From Halieaceae bacterium (GTDB taxonomy: Bacteria > Pseudomonadota > Gammaproteobacteria > Pseudomonadales > Halieaceae), in NCBI GenBank assembly GCA_028280635.1, contig JANQLM010000104.1, forward strand, positions 1-64,000: DNA of 64,000 bases, read 5' to 3'. The notes under the pieces were generated by a model, which saw only the letters and a list, made by a program, of their open reading frames with translations, had not been told where the DNA came from and did no database searches. The position numbers and the translations under genes are program-made. Positions 8,065 through 15,868 of the stretch are shown here, piece by piece. Position 1 is the stretch's first letter. Every line of letters begins with the position of its first letter.

Positions 8065-8837
8065 GGCGTCGGCTGCCCGCGCTGTTGCTGGTCGTGGCAT
8101 CGGCTGCGCTCGCCGACACGCGCAGCTTTGTCGATCAGTCGGACCTTCCCGCCGAGGCCGTGCGATCCGGTAGCGTGTTCCTCACTGCGGAAACCCGCGC
8201 CCTGCAGGCGGATGGCTTTGCCAATCCGGGTTACCTGTGGGTCGAGCGGGGCGGGGAGTTGTTTAACGACGGCGACAAAGTCTGCAGTAGCTGCCACCAG
8301 GCCGATGCGCTGGCGGGCGCCGCGGCTCGTTATCCACAGTACGACGCAGTCGCGGGAGCACTGCTCAACCTGGAAGCCCGCATCAATCTCTGTCGCCAGC
8401 ACCACCAGGAGCTGCCGCCGCTGGCCTACGAATCCGATGAGCTGCTGGCGCTGACCGCCTACGTGGCAAACCTGTCACAGGGCCGGCCCCTGACGGTCGC
8501 GGTTGATGGCGATGCAGCGCCTTTTTTTGAGCAGGGCAGGGCTTATTACTTTCAGCGCCGCGGCCAGCTCAACCTCGCCTGCAACCAGTGCCACGATGAC
8601 AACTGGGGCGGGAAGCTGCGCGGTGACACCATCAGCCAGGGCCAGCCCAACGCCTGGCCCGCCTACCGCCTGGAGTGGCAGACTTTCGGCTCCCTTCACC
8701 GTCGCATTCGTGATTGCGATGTGGGCGTGCGCGCCGAACCCCACGAGTCCGGGTCCGAGATCTACATCAGCCTGGAGTTGTACCTGGCTTGGCGTGCCCG
8801 CGGGCTGGCCGTCGAATCGCCTGGTATCCGTCGCTAG
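8061..8837 (+). CDS. soxA: SoxA, diheme cytochrome c
   Basis: The protein is 258 residues from the GTG at 8061, which overlaps the soxZ stop and is followed directly by a clean signal peptide (RRRLPALLLVVASAALA). Two heme motifs are present, C75-x2-C78-H79 and C174-x2-C177-H178, so this is the diheme form. Cys219 in RIRDCDVGVRAEP is the conserved active-site cysteine that becomes a persulfide and ligates the catalytic heme. With SoxX it joins thiosulfate to SoxY. No soxB or soxCD follows; the next gene is an unrelated alcohol dehydrogenase with its own ribosome site, so the operon likely ends here. Confidence 0.92.
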   Translation: MRRRLPALLLVVASAALADTRSFVDQSDLPAEAVRSGSVFLTAETRALQADGFANPGYLWVERGGELFNDGDKVCSSCHQADALAGAAARYPQYDAVAGALLNLEARINLCRQHHQELPPLAYESDELLALTAYVANLSQGRPLTVAVDGDAAPFFEQGRAYYFQRRGQLNLACNQCHDDNWGGKLRGDTISQGQPNAWPAYRLEWQTFGSLHRRIRDCDVGVRAEPHESGSEIYISLELYLAWRARGLAVESPGIRR

Positions 8838-8921
8838 TCTCCTGACACCGATCAAGGCGCGGTAGCATTTTGGTCTGGTACCGTAACTGGACATTGTTCA
8901 TGCGCGTTGGAGGTACTTGTC

Positions 8922-9935
8922 ATGAAGATGAAAGCTGCAGTTGCACGTGCATTCGGTGAGCCGCTGGATGTGTCTGAAGTCGAAAAACCCGAAGTATCCC
9001 CTGGAAAAATCGTAGTCAAAGTCGAGGCCAGCGGTGTCTGTCACACCGACCTGCACGCCGTGCAGGGAGACTGGCCGGTCAAGCCCGAGCCGCCGTTTAT
9101 TCCGGGACATGAAGGTGTCGGGGTGGTGGCGGAAGTGGGTGCAGGCGTCACCGCGGTCAAAGAAGGCGACCGGGTGGGCATGCCCTGGTTGCACTCCGCC
9201 TGTGGGCACTGCCGGCACTGTGTAGGAGGCTGGGAAACGCTCTGTGAATCTCAGGAGAATACCGGCTACAGCGTAAACGGCGGTTTTGCCGAGTATGTGC
9301 TTGCGGACCCGAACTTTGTCGGCCATCTGCCCGATCGGCTCGACTTCGCGCCCGCCGCCCCCATTCTTTGCGCGGGAGTTACGGTTTACAAGGGCCTCAA
9401 GGAGACCGAGGTAAAACCCGGGCAGACGGTAGTCGTGTCGGGTATTGGCGGGCTCGGTCACCTCGCGGTGCAGTACGCCCGTGCCATGGGGATGCACGTC
9501 ATCGCCGTGGATATCGATGACGCAAAGCTGGAGCTGGCGCGCGAACTGGGCGCAGATGTCGCGCTCAATGCTGCGAATACGGATGTCGTGGCAGAGGTTC
9601 AGGCGGGCGGTGGAGCGGAGGGTGTGTTGGTGACCGCTGTTGGAAATGCATCGTTTTCACAGGGTGTGGGCATGCTGGCACGCGGCGGCACCATGAGCCT
9701 GTGCGGGCTGCCGCCCGGTGATTTCCCGCTGCCCATTTTTGATGCGGTGCTGTGCCGCAAGACGATACGCGGCTCCATCGTGGGCACCCGGCTGGATCTG
9801 CAGGAAGCGCTGGGTTTTGCGGCTGAGGGCAAGGTAGGCGCGCATTTCAGCATGGACAGCCTGGACAACATCAACGGCATCTTTGATGCTATGCGCGCCA
9901 ACGCCATCACCGGGCGCATTGTGATGTCTATCTAG
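8922..9935 (+). CDS. adhP: Zinc-dependent alcohol dehydrogenase (AdhP type)
   Basis: A 337-residue medium-chain dehydrogenase oxidising primary alcohols to aldehydes with NAD(H). The catalytic zinc site is visible as CHTDLHAV and GHEGVG; the structural zinc loop as CGHCRHCVGGWETLC; the coenzyme site as GIGGLGHLAVQYA, with an acidic residue (VDIDD) after the second strand pointing to NAD over NADP. The ATG at 8922 has TTGGAGG (8907-8913) upstream and is preferred over the TTG at 8907. It is probably monocistronic, after an 84-base gap from soxA. Confidence 0.92.
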   Translation: MKMKAAVARAFGEPLDVSEVEKPEVSPGKIVVKVEASGVCHTDLHAVQGDWPVKPEPPFIPGHEGVGVVAEVGAGVTAVKEGDRVGMPWLHSACGHCRHCVGGWETLCESQENTGYSVNGGFAEYVLADPNFVGHLPDRLDFAPAAPILCAGVTVYKGLKETEVKPGQTVVVSGIGGLGHLAVQYARAMGMHVIAVDIDDAKLELARELGADVALNAANTDVVAEVQAGGGAEGVLVTAVGNASFSQGVGMLARGGTMSLCGLPPGDFPLPIFDAVLCRKTIRGSIVGTRLDLQEALGFAAEGKVGAHFSMDSLDNINGIFDAMRANAITGRIVMSI

Positions 9936-10030
9936 ACCCTTCGCCTCACCGGTGTGGCATGGGGCTTGTCACTGAGCGGACGCTTTCGGTTAATCTAGCG
10001 CGTTGATCGTCCATTCAAGGAACGCACACT

Positions 10031-11638
10031 ATGCCATACCGCTCCTGTTTCGAGCATCCGCTGAAGGCCCTCATCCTCATCCCCCTCGTCGCCCTGTTGG
10101 GTTGTGCCCAGGAGAGCAGCACGCCGGCGCCCGGCGCAGCACCGGTGGTGAGCGCGGCGGTCGAGCGCCCACGCTATGAGATTACGACAGAGGCGGTGTT
10201 CAGCGCCGCGGATATTCCTGCCTATACCGGCTCCCACGATGCGGTGTATGACTACATCGACGAGCATATCGAGTTCCACGTTGCCGAGCTGCAGCGGTGG
10301 TTACAGCAGCCCTCGGTCAGCGCCCAGAACATCGGCGTGCGGGACATGGCCGAACTGGTGCGGCAGGACTTTATCGACCTCGGTTTCCAGGAAGCTGAAC
10401 TGGTAGAGACTGACGGCCACCCGGGTGTCTGGGGCTATTACGATGCCGGCGCCGACAAGACCCTGGCGGTGTACATGATGTACGACGTGCAGCCGGTGGA
10501 CCCGGAGGACTGGCTGTCACCACCCTTCGAGGCCAATATCGTCCAGCACAAGGCGGGCAGGGCGATCATGGCGCGGGGCGCCACCAACCAGAAGGGCCCC
10601 CAGCGTGCTTTCCTGAATGCCCTGCAGTCCATCATCGCCACCGAGGGCAAGCTGCCGGTCAACCTGATGATTACCGCTGAGGGTGAGGAAGAGCTCGGCT
10701 CGCCAAACTACCCGCAGATTGTCGATCAGTATGAAGAGCGCCTGAAGACCGCCGACGGTGTGTTGTTCCCCATGTCCGGCCAGAACCTGGCGGGCAGGAC
10801 CACGCTGATGCTGGGTGTGAAGGGCATCGTCTACTTTGAGGCCCAGGCCACCGGCGGCGACTGGGGTGGCCCCAGGACTGCAGAGATTCACGGTTCCAAC
10901 AAGGTCATTGTCGACTCGCCTGTGTGGCGGCTGGTGAAGGCCCTGTCCACGCTGGTGAGCGAGGATGGCAATACGGTGCTGGTGCCGGGCTTCTATGACG
11001 ACGTCCGCCCGCCCACCGAGGAGGAGCAGACCCTGATCAACGGTCTCGCCACAAGCTGGAACGATGAAATGCGCCTGGGCCTGTACGATGTCGATCACTG
11101 GATCGATGGCATGACCGGCCGCGATGCCATTGTCGAGGCCATCTACACACCGTCGCTGAACATCGACGGCATCTGGGGCGGATACACCGGCCCCGGCACC
11201 AAGACCATCCTGCCGCATACGGCCACCGCCAAGATCGATACCCGCATGCCCTACGGCCAGGACCCTGACAAACAGCTTGCCAAGATTCGCGCCCACCTCG
11301 ACGCCCAGGGCTATGAAGACATCGAGCTGCGTATGCTGGGGGGCTACCCCGCTGCACAGACCTCGGTAGATACCGATCTTGTGCAGTCGGTGATTCAGGT
11401 GGCCAACAAGTACGGCGAGCCGCCCACGGTGAACCCGCGCATCTTCGGCAGTGCGCCGTTCTATCAGTTCACCGAGCGCCTCGGCCTGCCCATGCTGCCG
11501 GCGGGGCTCGGCCATGGCGGCGGCGCCCACGCACCCAACGAGTACTTCATCATCGAGCCGAATGAGGGCAGCAACATCGCCGGGCTGGCCGAGATCGAAA
11601 AAGCCTACGTGGATGTGATCTATGCGCTGTCCGAATAG
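10031..11638 (+). CDS. M20-family zinc peptidase, lipoprotein
   Basis: A 535-residue metallopeptidase of the M20 dipeptidase/carboxypeptidase group. The signal peptide ends in LLGCAQ, a lipobox, so the enzyme is likely tethered in the periplasm. Metal ligands and catalytic residues appear in MYDVQPVDP, ARGATNQKGPQRAF and the TAEGEEELGSPN segment (Glu-Glu pair); a dimerisation domain follows; the late His ligand lies in GLGHGGGAHAPNEY. AAGGAA lies upstream of the ATG. The substrate is probably a small peptide. The next gene, an acyl-CoA ligase, starts 3 bases later, suggesting co-transcription without an obvious metabolic link. Confidence 0.86.
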   Translation: MPYRSCFEHPLKALILIPLVALLGCAQESSTPAPGAAPVVSAAVERPRYEITTEAVFSAADIPAYTGSHDAVYDYIDEHIEFHVAELQRWLQQPSVSAQNIGVRDMAELVRQDFIDLGFQEAELVETDGHPGVWGYYDAGADKTLAVYMMYDVQPVDPEDWLSPPFEANIVQHKAGRAIMARGATNQKGPQRAFLNALQSIIATEGKLPVNLMITAEGEEELGSPNYPQIVDQYEERLKTADGVLFPMSGQNLAGRTTLMLGVKGIVYFEAQATGGDWGGPRTAEIHGSNKVIVDSPVWRLVKALSTLVSEDGNTVLVPGFYDDVRPPTEEEQTLINGLATSWNDEMRLGLYDVDHWIDGMTGRDAIVEAIYTPSLNIDGIWGGYTGPGTKTILPHTATAKIDTRMPYGQDPDKQLAKIRAHLDAQGYEDIELRMLGGYPAAQTSVDTDLVQSVIQVANKYGEPPTVNPRIFGSAPFYQFTERLGLPMLPAGLGHGGGAHAPNEYFIIEPNEGSNIAGLAEIEKAYVDVIYALSE

Positions 11639-11641
11639 ACC

Positions 11642-13111
11642 ATGAGCGAATTACTTACCGCGGGCGCCGCCGCGCATGTCTTCGCCCAGCGCGCACCGGA
11701 TGAGGTCGTGGTCATCTGCGCCCGGGAAGACGGCGGCGCGGACACCCTGACCCGGCAACAGTTTGACCGCTGGGCCAATCGCCTGGCCCATAAGCTGCTG
11801 GAGGGCGGTGTCGGCCCCGGGGATTTCGTGGCGGTGATACTGCCCAACTGTGTGGAACACCTGGTTGCCACGCTGGCTGCCTACAAGGCGGGTGGCACCC
11901 CGATGCCGGTCAGCTACAGCATGCCGCCGGAAGAACGCGACGGCCTGCTGGCCCTGGCGACACCGCGCTGCATCATCGGGGATGTGCCAGACCTGGACGC
12001 CATCAGTCGCGCCGACATGCAGGCGCTGGATGCTTACCCCGACACCCCGCCGCAGGCGGGTGTGCCCAATCCCATCAAGGCGCTGGGCTCCGGTGGCTCC
12101 ACCGGCAAACCGAAGCTGATCGTGACCCCCGGTCCATTCCAGTTTCCCGAAGGGGAACATCCCACCGCCAAGCTGTTGCGCTTCCTGCCTTCTGACCTGC
12201 AGTACTCGCCTGGGCCGCTGTACCACAACGGGCCGTTCTTCTTCACCCAGGTGATGCTGTTTCACGGTGGGCGCATTCTCATCAATGAACGCTTTAACGC
12301 GGCGCGCATGCTCGACCTGATCGAGGAGTATCGACCGACTGCGCTGAACCTGGTGCCGACCATGATGCAGCGCATGCTGCGCGAACCCGAGGTACAGCAC
12401 CGCGACCTGGGCTCGGTGCGGCTGCTGTGGCACTACGCTGCAGCCTGCCCGGACTGGGCCAAGCGCGGCTGTATCGAACTGTTTGGCGCCGAGACGGTGC
12501 TGGAGCTGTGGGCGGCCACCGAGGCCACCGGTATTACCGTGATCGACGGAGCGGAGTGGCTCGAGCACCCCGGCAGTGTCGGCCGCGGCGTGCTCACCGA
12601 GTTTCGTATCGTCGATGAAGACCGCAATGTGCTGCCACCGGGTGAGGTGGGGGAGATATTCTCGCGCTTTGGTGATGGCGGCGCGGGCTACCAGTACCTG
12701 GGCGCCAAGGCGCTGGAAACCGTGGGTGACGGCTTTGTCAGCGTCGGCGACCTCGGCTACGTCGACGAAGAGGGTTACCTCTACCTGGCTGACCGCCGCA
12801 CCGATATGATTATCTCCGGCGGCGCCAATGTCTTCCCGGCGGAGGTGGAAGCGGTGATTAGCAGCCATCCCACCGTGCAGGATGTGGCGGTCGTGGGGCT
12901 GGTGGACGACGACCTGGGGCGCCGTGTGCACGCCATCGTCGAGCCCCGCGACGGCGACCTGCCGCCGGACGTGGACGAGCTGACGGCCATGTGCCTGAAG
13001 GAGCTGGCGCGTTACAAGGTGCCGCGCACCATCGAGATTGTTGACAAGCTGCCCCGCAACGAAGCCGGCAAAATTCGCCGCCTGGCGCTCAGGGAAGATA
13101 GAGGCGGCTAA
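11642..13111 (+). CDS. AMP-forming acyl-CoA ligase
   Basis: A 489-residue member of the ANL superfamily. It activates a carboxylic acid as acyl-AMP and then forms the CoA thioester. The P-loop GSGGSTGKPKL (about residues 151-161), the ELWAATEATG motif, the hinge region YLADRRTDMIISGGANVFPAEVE and the catalytic Lys near the end (PRNEAGKIRR) are all present. Substrate specificity is not readable. It converges tail to tail with the GST gene, with no bases between the stops. The opposing operon encodes a crotonase, so both may act on related acyl-CoAs. Confidence 0.88.
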   Translation: MSELLTAGAAAHVFAQRAPDEVVVICAREDGGADTLTRQQFDRWANRLAHKLLEGGVGPGDFVAVILPNCVEHLVATLAAYKAGGTPMPVSYSMPPEERDGLLALATPRCIIGDVPDLDAISRADMQALDAYPDTPPQAGVPNPIKALGSGGSTGKPKLIVTPGPFQFPEGEHPTAKLLRFLPSDLQYSPGPLYHNGPFFFTQVMLFHGGRILINERFNAARMLDLIEEYRPTALNLVPTMMQRMLREPEVQHRDLGSVRLLWHYAAACPDWAKRGCIELFGAETVLELWAATEATGITVIDGAEWLEHPGSVGRGVLTEFRIVDEDRNVLPPGEVGEIFSRFGDGGAGYQYLGAKALETVGDGFVSVGDLGYVDEEGYLYLADRRTDMIISGGANVFPAEVEAVISSHPTVQDVAVVGLVDDDLGRRVHAIVEPRDGDLPPDVDELTAMCLKELARYKVPRTIEIVDKLPRNEAGKIRRLALREDRGG

Positions 13112-13843
13112 TCACTTGCGGGCAATACTGTCGTTGGAAGCAATCGACGCACCGCCCGCTGCGTAGCGCCGCTTGGTTTCCTCGCTCCACTGGTCGATCT
13201 GGTCGGCGTCGAAGCCGTAGGCCAGTCCGCGTTCTACCGCCGGCCGGGCCCGGACCCGGTCCACCCAGGCTACTACATTGGCATGGCCGGTGATGTCGAT
13301 CTTGCTCCACTTCCAGCCTCGCACCCACGGGTAGCAGGCGATATCTGCGATGGTGAACTGCTCACCGCACAGGTAGTCGCGGCCCTGCAGTTGCCTGTCC
13401 ATCACCCGCAGCAGGCGCTGGGCCTCGTTGTTAAAACGCTCCAGGGGGTGGACCTTCTGCTCCGCAGGCACATCGTCCATGTACCGGGTGTAGCTCAGCT
13501 TGTTGCCGAAAACCGGGCCGACGTTGGCGGCCTGCCACATCAGCCACTGAATGACATCCCAGCGGGATTCGTCCCGGGGCAGCAGGGGGGAGGGGAACTT
13601 CTCCGCCAGGTACAGGAGGATGGCGCAGCTTTCCATCAGGGTCTGGTCGCCATCCACCAGGCCGGGAATTTTCTGGTTGGGATTGATGGCTGTGAACGCC
13701 TCGGAGAACTGGTCGCCCTTCATGATCTCCACCGGCACGACCTTGAATTCCGGCAGCTCGATGCCGGCTTCGATCAGTTCCTCCAGCATGATGGTGACCT
13801 TCCAGCCATTGGGGGTGGCATAGGTCCACAGCTCCAGTGCCAC
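13112..13843 (-). CDS. Glutathione S-transferase family protein (YfcG/Ure2p-like)
   Basis: A 243-residue cytoplasmic GST starting at GTG. The thioredoxin-fold domain (1-85) has TYATPNGWKVTIMLEE, the cis-Pro KIPGLVD and the ESCAILLYLAEKF glutathione contact. The all-alpha domain has FTIADIACYPWV. The asparagine in TPNGWK and the spacing recall YfcG/Ure2p-type disulfide reductases. It is last in the TetR-crotonase-DUF1993-GST operon, with 3 bases between it and the previous stop. Confidence 0.88.
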   Translation of the reverse strand: MALELWTYATPNGWKVTIMLEELIEAGIELPEFKVVPVEIMKGDQFSEAFTAINPNQKIPGLVDGDQTLMESCAILLYLAEKFPSPLLPRDESRWDVIQWLMWQAANVGPVFGNKLSYTRYMDDVPAEQKVHPLERFNNEAQRLLRVMDRQLQGRDYLCGEQFTIADIACYPWVRGWKWSKIDITGHANVVAWVDRVRARPAVERGLAYGFDADQIDQWSEETKRRYAAGGASIASNDSIARK

Positions 13844-13846
13844 GGC

Positions 13847-14371
13847 TCAGGCGCCTCCTACGCGCAGCTGGCCGAGGTAGTCCATCTTGCCCAGCGGCAC
13901 GCCGTGGATGCGCAGCATGTCGTAGAGGGTGGCCGCGTGGAAGTAGAAGTTGGGCAGCGAGAAGGACATGGCGAAATCGCTGACCTTGAAGGGGATCTCG
14001 TTGCCGCCGACACGGAACACCAGGGGATTGTCAGCCAGGGCGTTGATGGAATCGGCGTCCTGGGCCTGCAGGAATTCAATGGCGCCGGCCACCAGGTCCT
14101 TGCACTTCTGGTAGTCCATATCTTCCATCTTGGGCGGAGGCGCAAACTCACCTGCCTGCATGCCCTTGATGGCGTTCTCGGAGTGGTGCCAGACCGAAAT
14201 CACCTGGAAGCTGAAAGGCGCCATATCCGCTCGCAGCTTGTAGCCGACCATTTCCTCGAGGGTGAAGTGGCCGGCTTCGGCATGCGCTTCGCCCTTGGCC
14301 ATGACATTGCTTACGCCGCCCAGGGCCTGCAGGAAGCTGGCGACGGTGGTGTCGTAGAGAGATAGTGACAT
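13847..14371 (-). CDS. DUF1993 domain protein
   Basis: The protein is 174 residues from ATG 14371, preceded by a CAGGAGA-like ribosome site; the longer open frame upstream overlaps the crotonase and is not used. The sequence (MSLSLYDTTV, ADMAPFSFQV, FYFHAATLYDMLRIHGVPLGK) fits DUF1993, a DinB-like four-helix family with no settled function. It lies between a crotonase and a GST and is often seen near GSTs. Confidence 0.82.
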   Translation of the reverse strand: MSLSLYDTTVASFLQALGGVSNVMAKGEAHAEAGHFTLEEMVGYKLRADMAPFSFQVISVWHHSENAIKGMQAGEFAPPPKMEDMDYQKCKDLVAGAIEFLQAQDADSINALADNPLVFRVGGNEIPFKVSDFAMSFSLPNFYFHAATLYDMLRIHGVPLGKMDYLGQLRVGGA

Positions 14372-14403
14372 TGGGAAGTCTCCTGTGAGAGTAGGGCTGG
14401 GCG

Positions 14404-15072
14404 TCAGGCGGCGAGGTCGGCGGCCATGATGTCCAGGGCCTCGCGCCGTGCCATGAGTTTGTTCATACCGTAGGCCTTCGACGGCAGTTGCGCCAGTTTG
14501 TCGGCAATGACGAGGGCGCGCTCGACGGCCTCGCCGGCCGGCACGACCTCGTCGAGGAAGCCCGCGGCCACCGCGCCGCCAGGATCGAGGATCTTTGACT
14601 GGGCCACCACCGGCACAAAGTAGGTGGGGGCGAGGCGAGCTTTCAGGGGCTCCATGCTCCAGGGGGTCAGGGGCACGCCCACCGCGGTTTCGGTCATGCC
14701 GAACTTGTAGTCCCCGGCCTCGCCGATGCGGGTGTCGCAGGCCAGCAGCCACAGGGCGCCCACGGTGAAGGCGTGGCCCGTGCAGGCTGCCACCGTGGGC
14801 TTATCGGTGCCGAACAGGGTGTGGACGATGCGGCCGCCGGTATTGGCCAGGGCGTGCATGGCCTGGGCGTCATCGCCGGTCATCACGGCCATGTCAAAGC
14901 CCGCGCAGAAGGCGCCGGGGCGGCCGGCCAGCACGATGGCCCTGGCCTCGCTGCGAGCGCTTTCGAGGGCGGCGAGTATTTCCCTGGCGGCATCCAGGGT
15001 GATGGCGTTCTTTTTGCCGTCGTCCCACTGGATCAGTGCAATCCCGTCACTGGTTTCGCTGGTGACATTCAA
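14404..15072 (-). CDS. Crotonase-family enoyl-CoA hydratase/isomerase
   Basis: The protein is 222 residues from TTG 15072; this start is chosen because AGGAGG sits just upstream and the fold begins at once (NVTSETSDGIALIQWD). The longer frame runs into the TetR gene. The oxyanion-hole segments are recognisable: AGRPGAFCAGFDM and the GHAFTVGALWLLACDTRIG region. One of the usual catalytic Glu positions is hard to place, so hydratase versus isomerase cannot be decided. It follows the TetR gene by 23 bases and is probably controlled by it. Confidence 0.84.
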   Translation of the reverse strand: MNVTSETSDGIALIQWDDGKKNAITLDAAREILAALESARSEARAIVLAGRPGAFCAGFDMAVMTGDDAQAMHALANTGGRIVHTLFGTDKPTVAACTGHAFTVGALWLLACDTRIGEAGDYKFGMTETAVGVPLTPWSMEPLKARLAPTYFVPVVAQSKILDPGGAVAAGFLDEVVPAGEAVERALVIADKLAQLPSKAYGMNKLMARREALDIMAADLAA

Positions 15073-15095
15073 GGCTTTGTCCTCCTGATTGGCAA

Positions 15096-15686
15096 TTAGT
15101 GTTCTTCCTGAGCCAGGGCAGAAATCAGCAACTGGATGCGCTGCCTTGCCTGGTCGCGGCTCAGGCCGCGGCGGCTCTCTACCCGCAGCCCCTGCACCAA
15201 TGTCATCACCAATCCCGCCGCGTCGGCCGGTGCTATACCGGGCTGCAACTTCCCGTCCTCGAAGGCTTCTGCGAGGCACGCCTCGAAGGACTGCTGCAGG
15301 GATTCCAGCGGGGCGGTCACCAGGGTGTGCAGCTCCGGCTGGGCGCCATCAAACTCCAGGGCGCTGTTCACCAGCAGGCAACCCTTTCGGCGGTCTTCGT
15401 CGGAGAGATTGACCAGGGTGTCGTCGAGGAAGGCCGTGATGGCAGCAAAGCCGCGGTGCTGCTCGCGCACGCTGTCGAACCGGGCGGCGGACCAGCGGGC
15501 ATAATCGTCGATCAGCGCTTCGAACAGGGCCGCCTTGCTGCCGAAGGCGGCGTAAAAGCTGCCGGCGCCCATACCGGTGACGCTTAGCAACTGCTGCATG
15601 GAGGTGGCCGTGTAGCCACAGCGCCAGAACTGCTCGCGGGCGGCGCGGAAAGCCTGGCGACGATCGATCTGGACGGGTCTGGGCAT
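15096..15686 (-). CDS. TetR/AcrR family transcriptional regulator
   Basis: A 196-residue repressor. The N-terminal helix-turn-helix spans about residues 8-55 (AREQFWRCGYTATSMQQLLSVTGMGAGSFYAAFGSK), followed by the ligand-binding domain. It is first in the operon TetR-crotonase-DUF1993-GST. A near-palindrome 31 bases upstream of its start (15717-15740) is a good candidate operator for autoregulation and perhaps for the divergent oxidoreductase. The ligand may be an acyl-CoA or an electrophile handled by the operon. Confidence 0.88.
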   Translation of the reverse strand: MPRPVQIDRRQAFRAAREQFWRCGYTATSMQQLLSVTGMGAGSFYAAFGSKAALFEALIDDYARWSAARFDSVREQHRGFAAITAFLDDTLVNLSDEDRRKGCLLVNSALEFDGAQPELHTLVTAPLESLQQSFEACLAEAFEDGKLQPGIAPADAAGLVMTLVQGLRVESRRGLSRDQARQRIQLLISALAQEEH

Positions 15687-15716
15687 GCACCGTGGATTCC
15701 GGGATGGAAGGCAGAA

Positions 15717-15740
15717 ATAATGGAATGATCATTACATAAT
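15717..15740. promoter_or_regulatory. Candidate TetR operator (imperfect 24-bp palindrome)
   Basis: The two 12-base half sites match at 10 positions around a perfect AATGATCATT core (15724-15733). The site lies in the 182-base divergent region between the TetR gene and the molybdopterin oxidoreductase, a typical place and size for a TetR-family operator. Confidence 0.5.
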
Positions 15741-15868
15741 GTCAAGTAAAATACAGTCAGTTCTGATTGTTTTTACCCGACTCCTTTGCTAGGTTATTTG
15801 CTCTGAGCCTTTTCGGTGTAAAACGTCGATGACAAAACGGCCGGGCCACGGCCGGGGAGATAACAACA

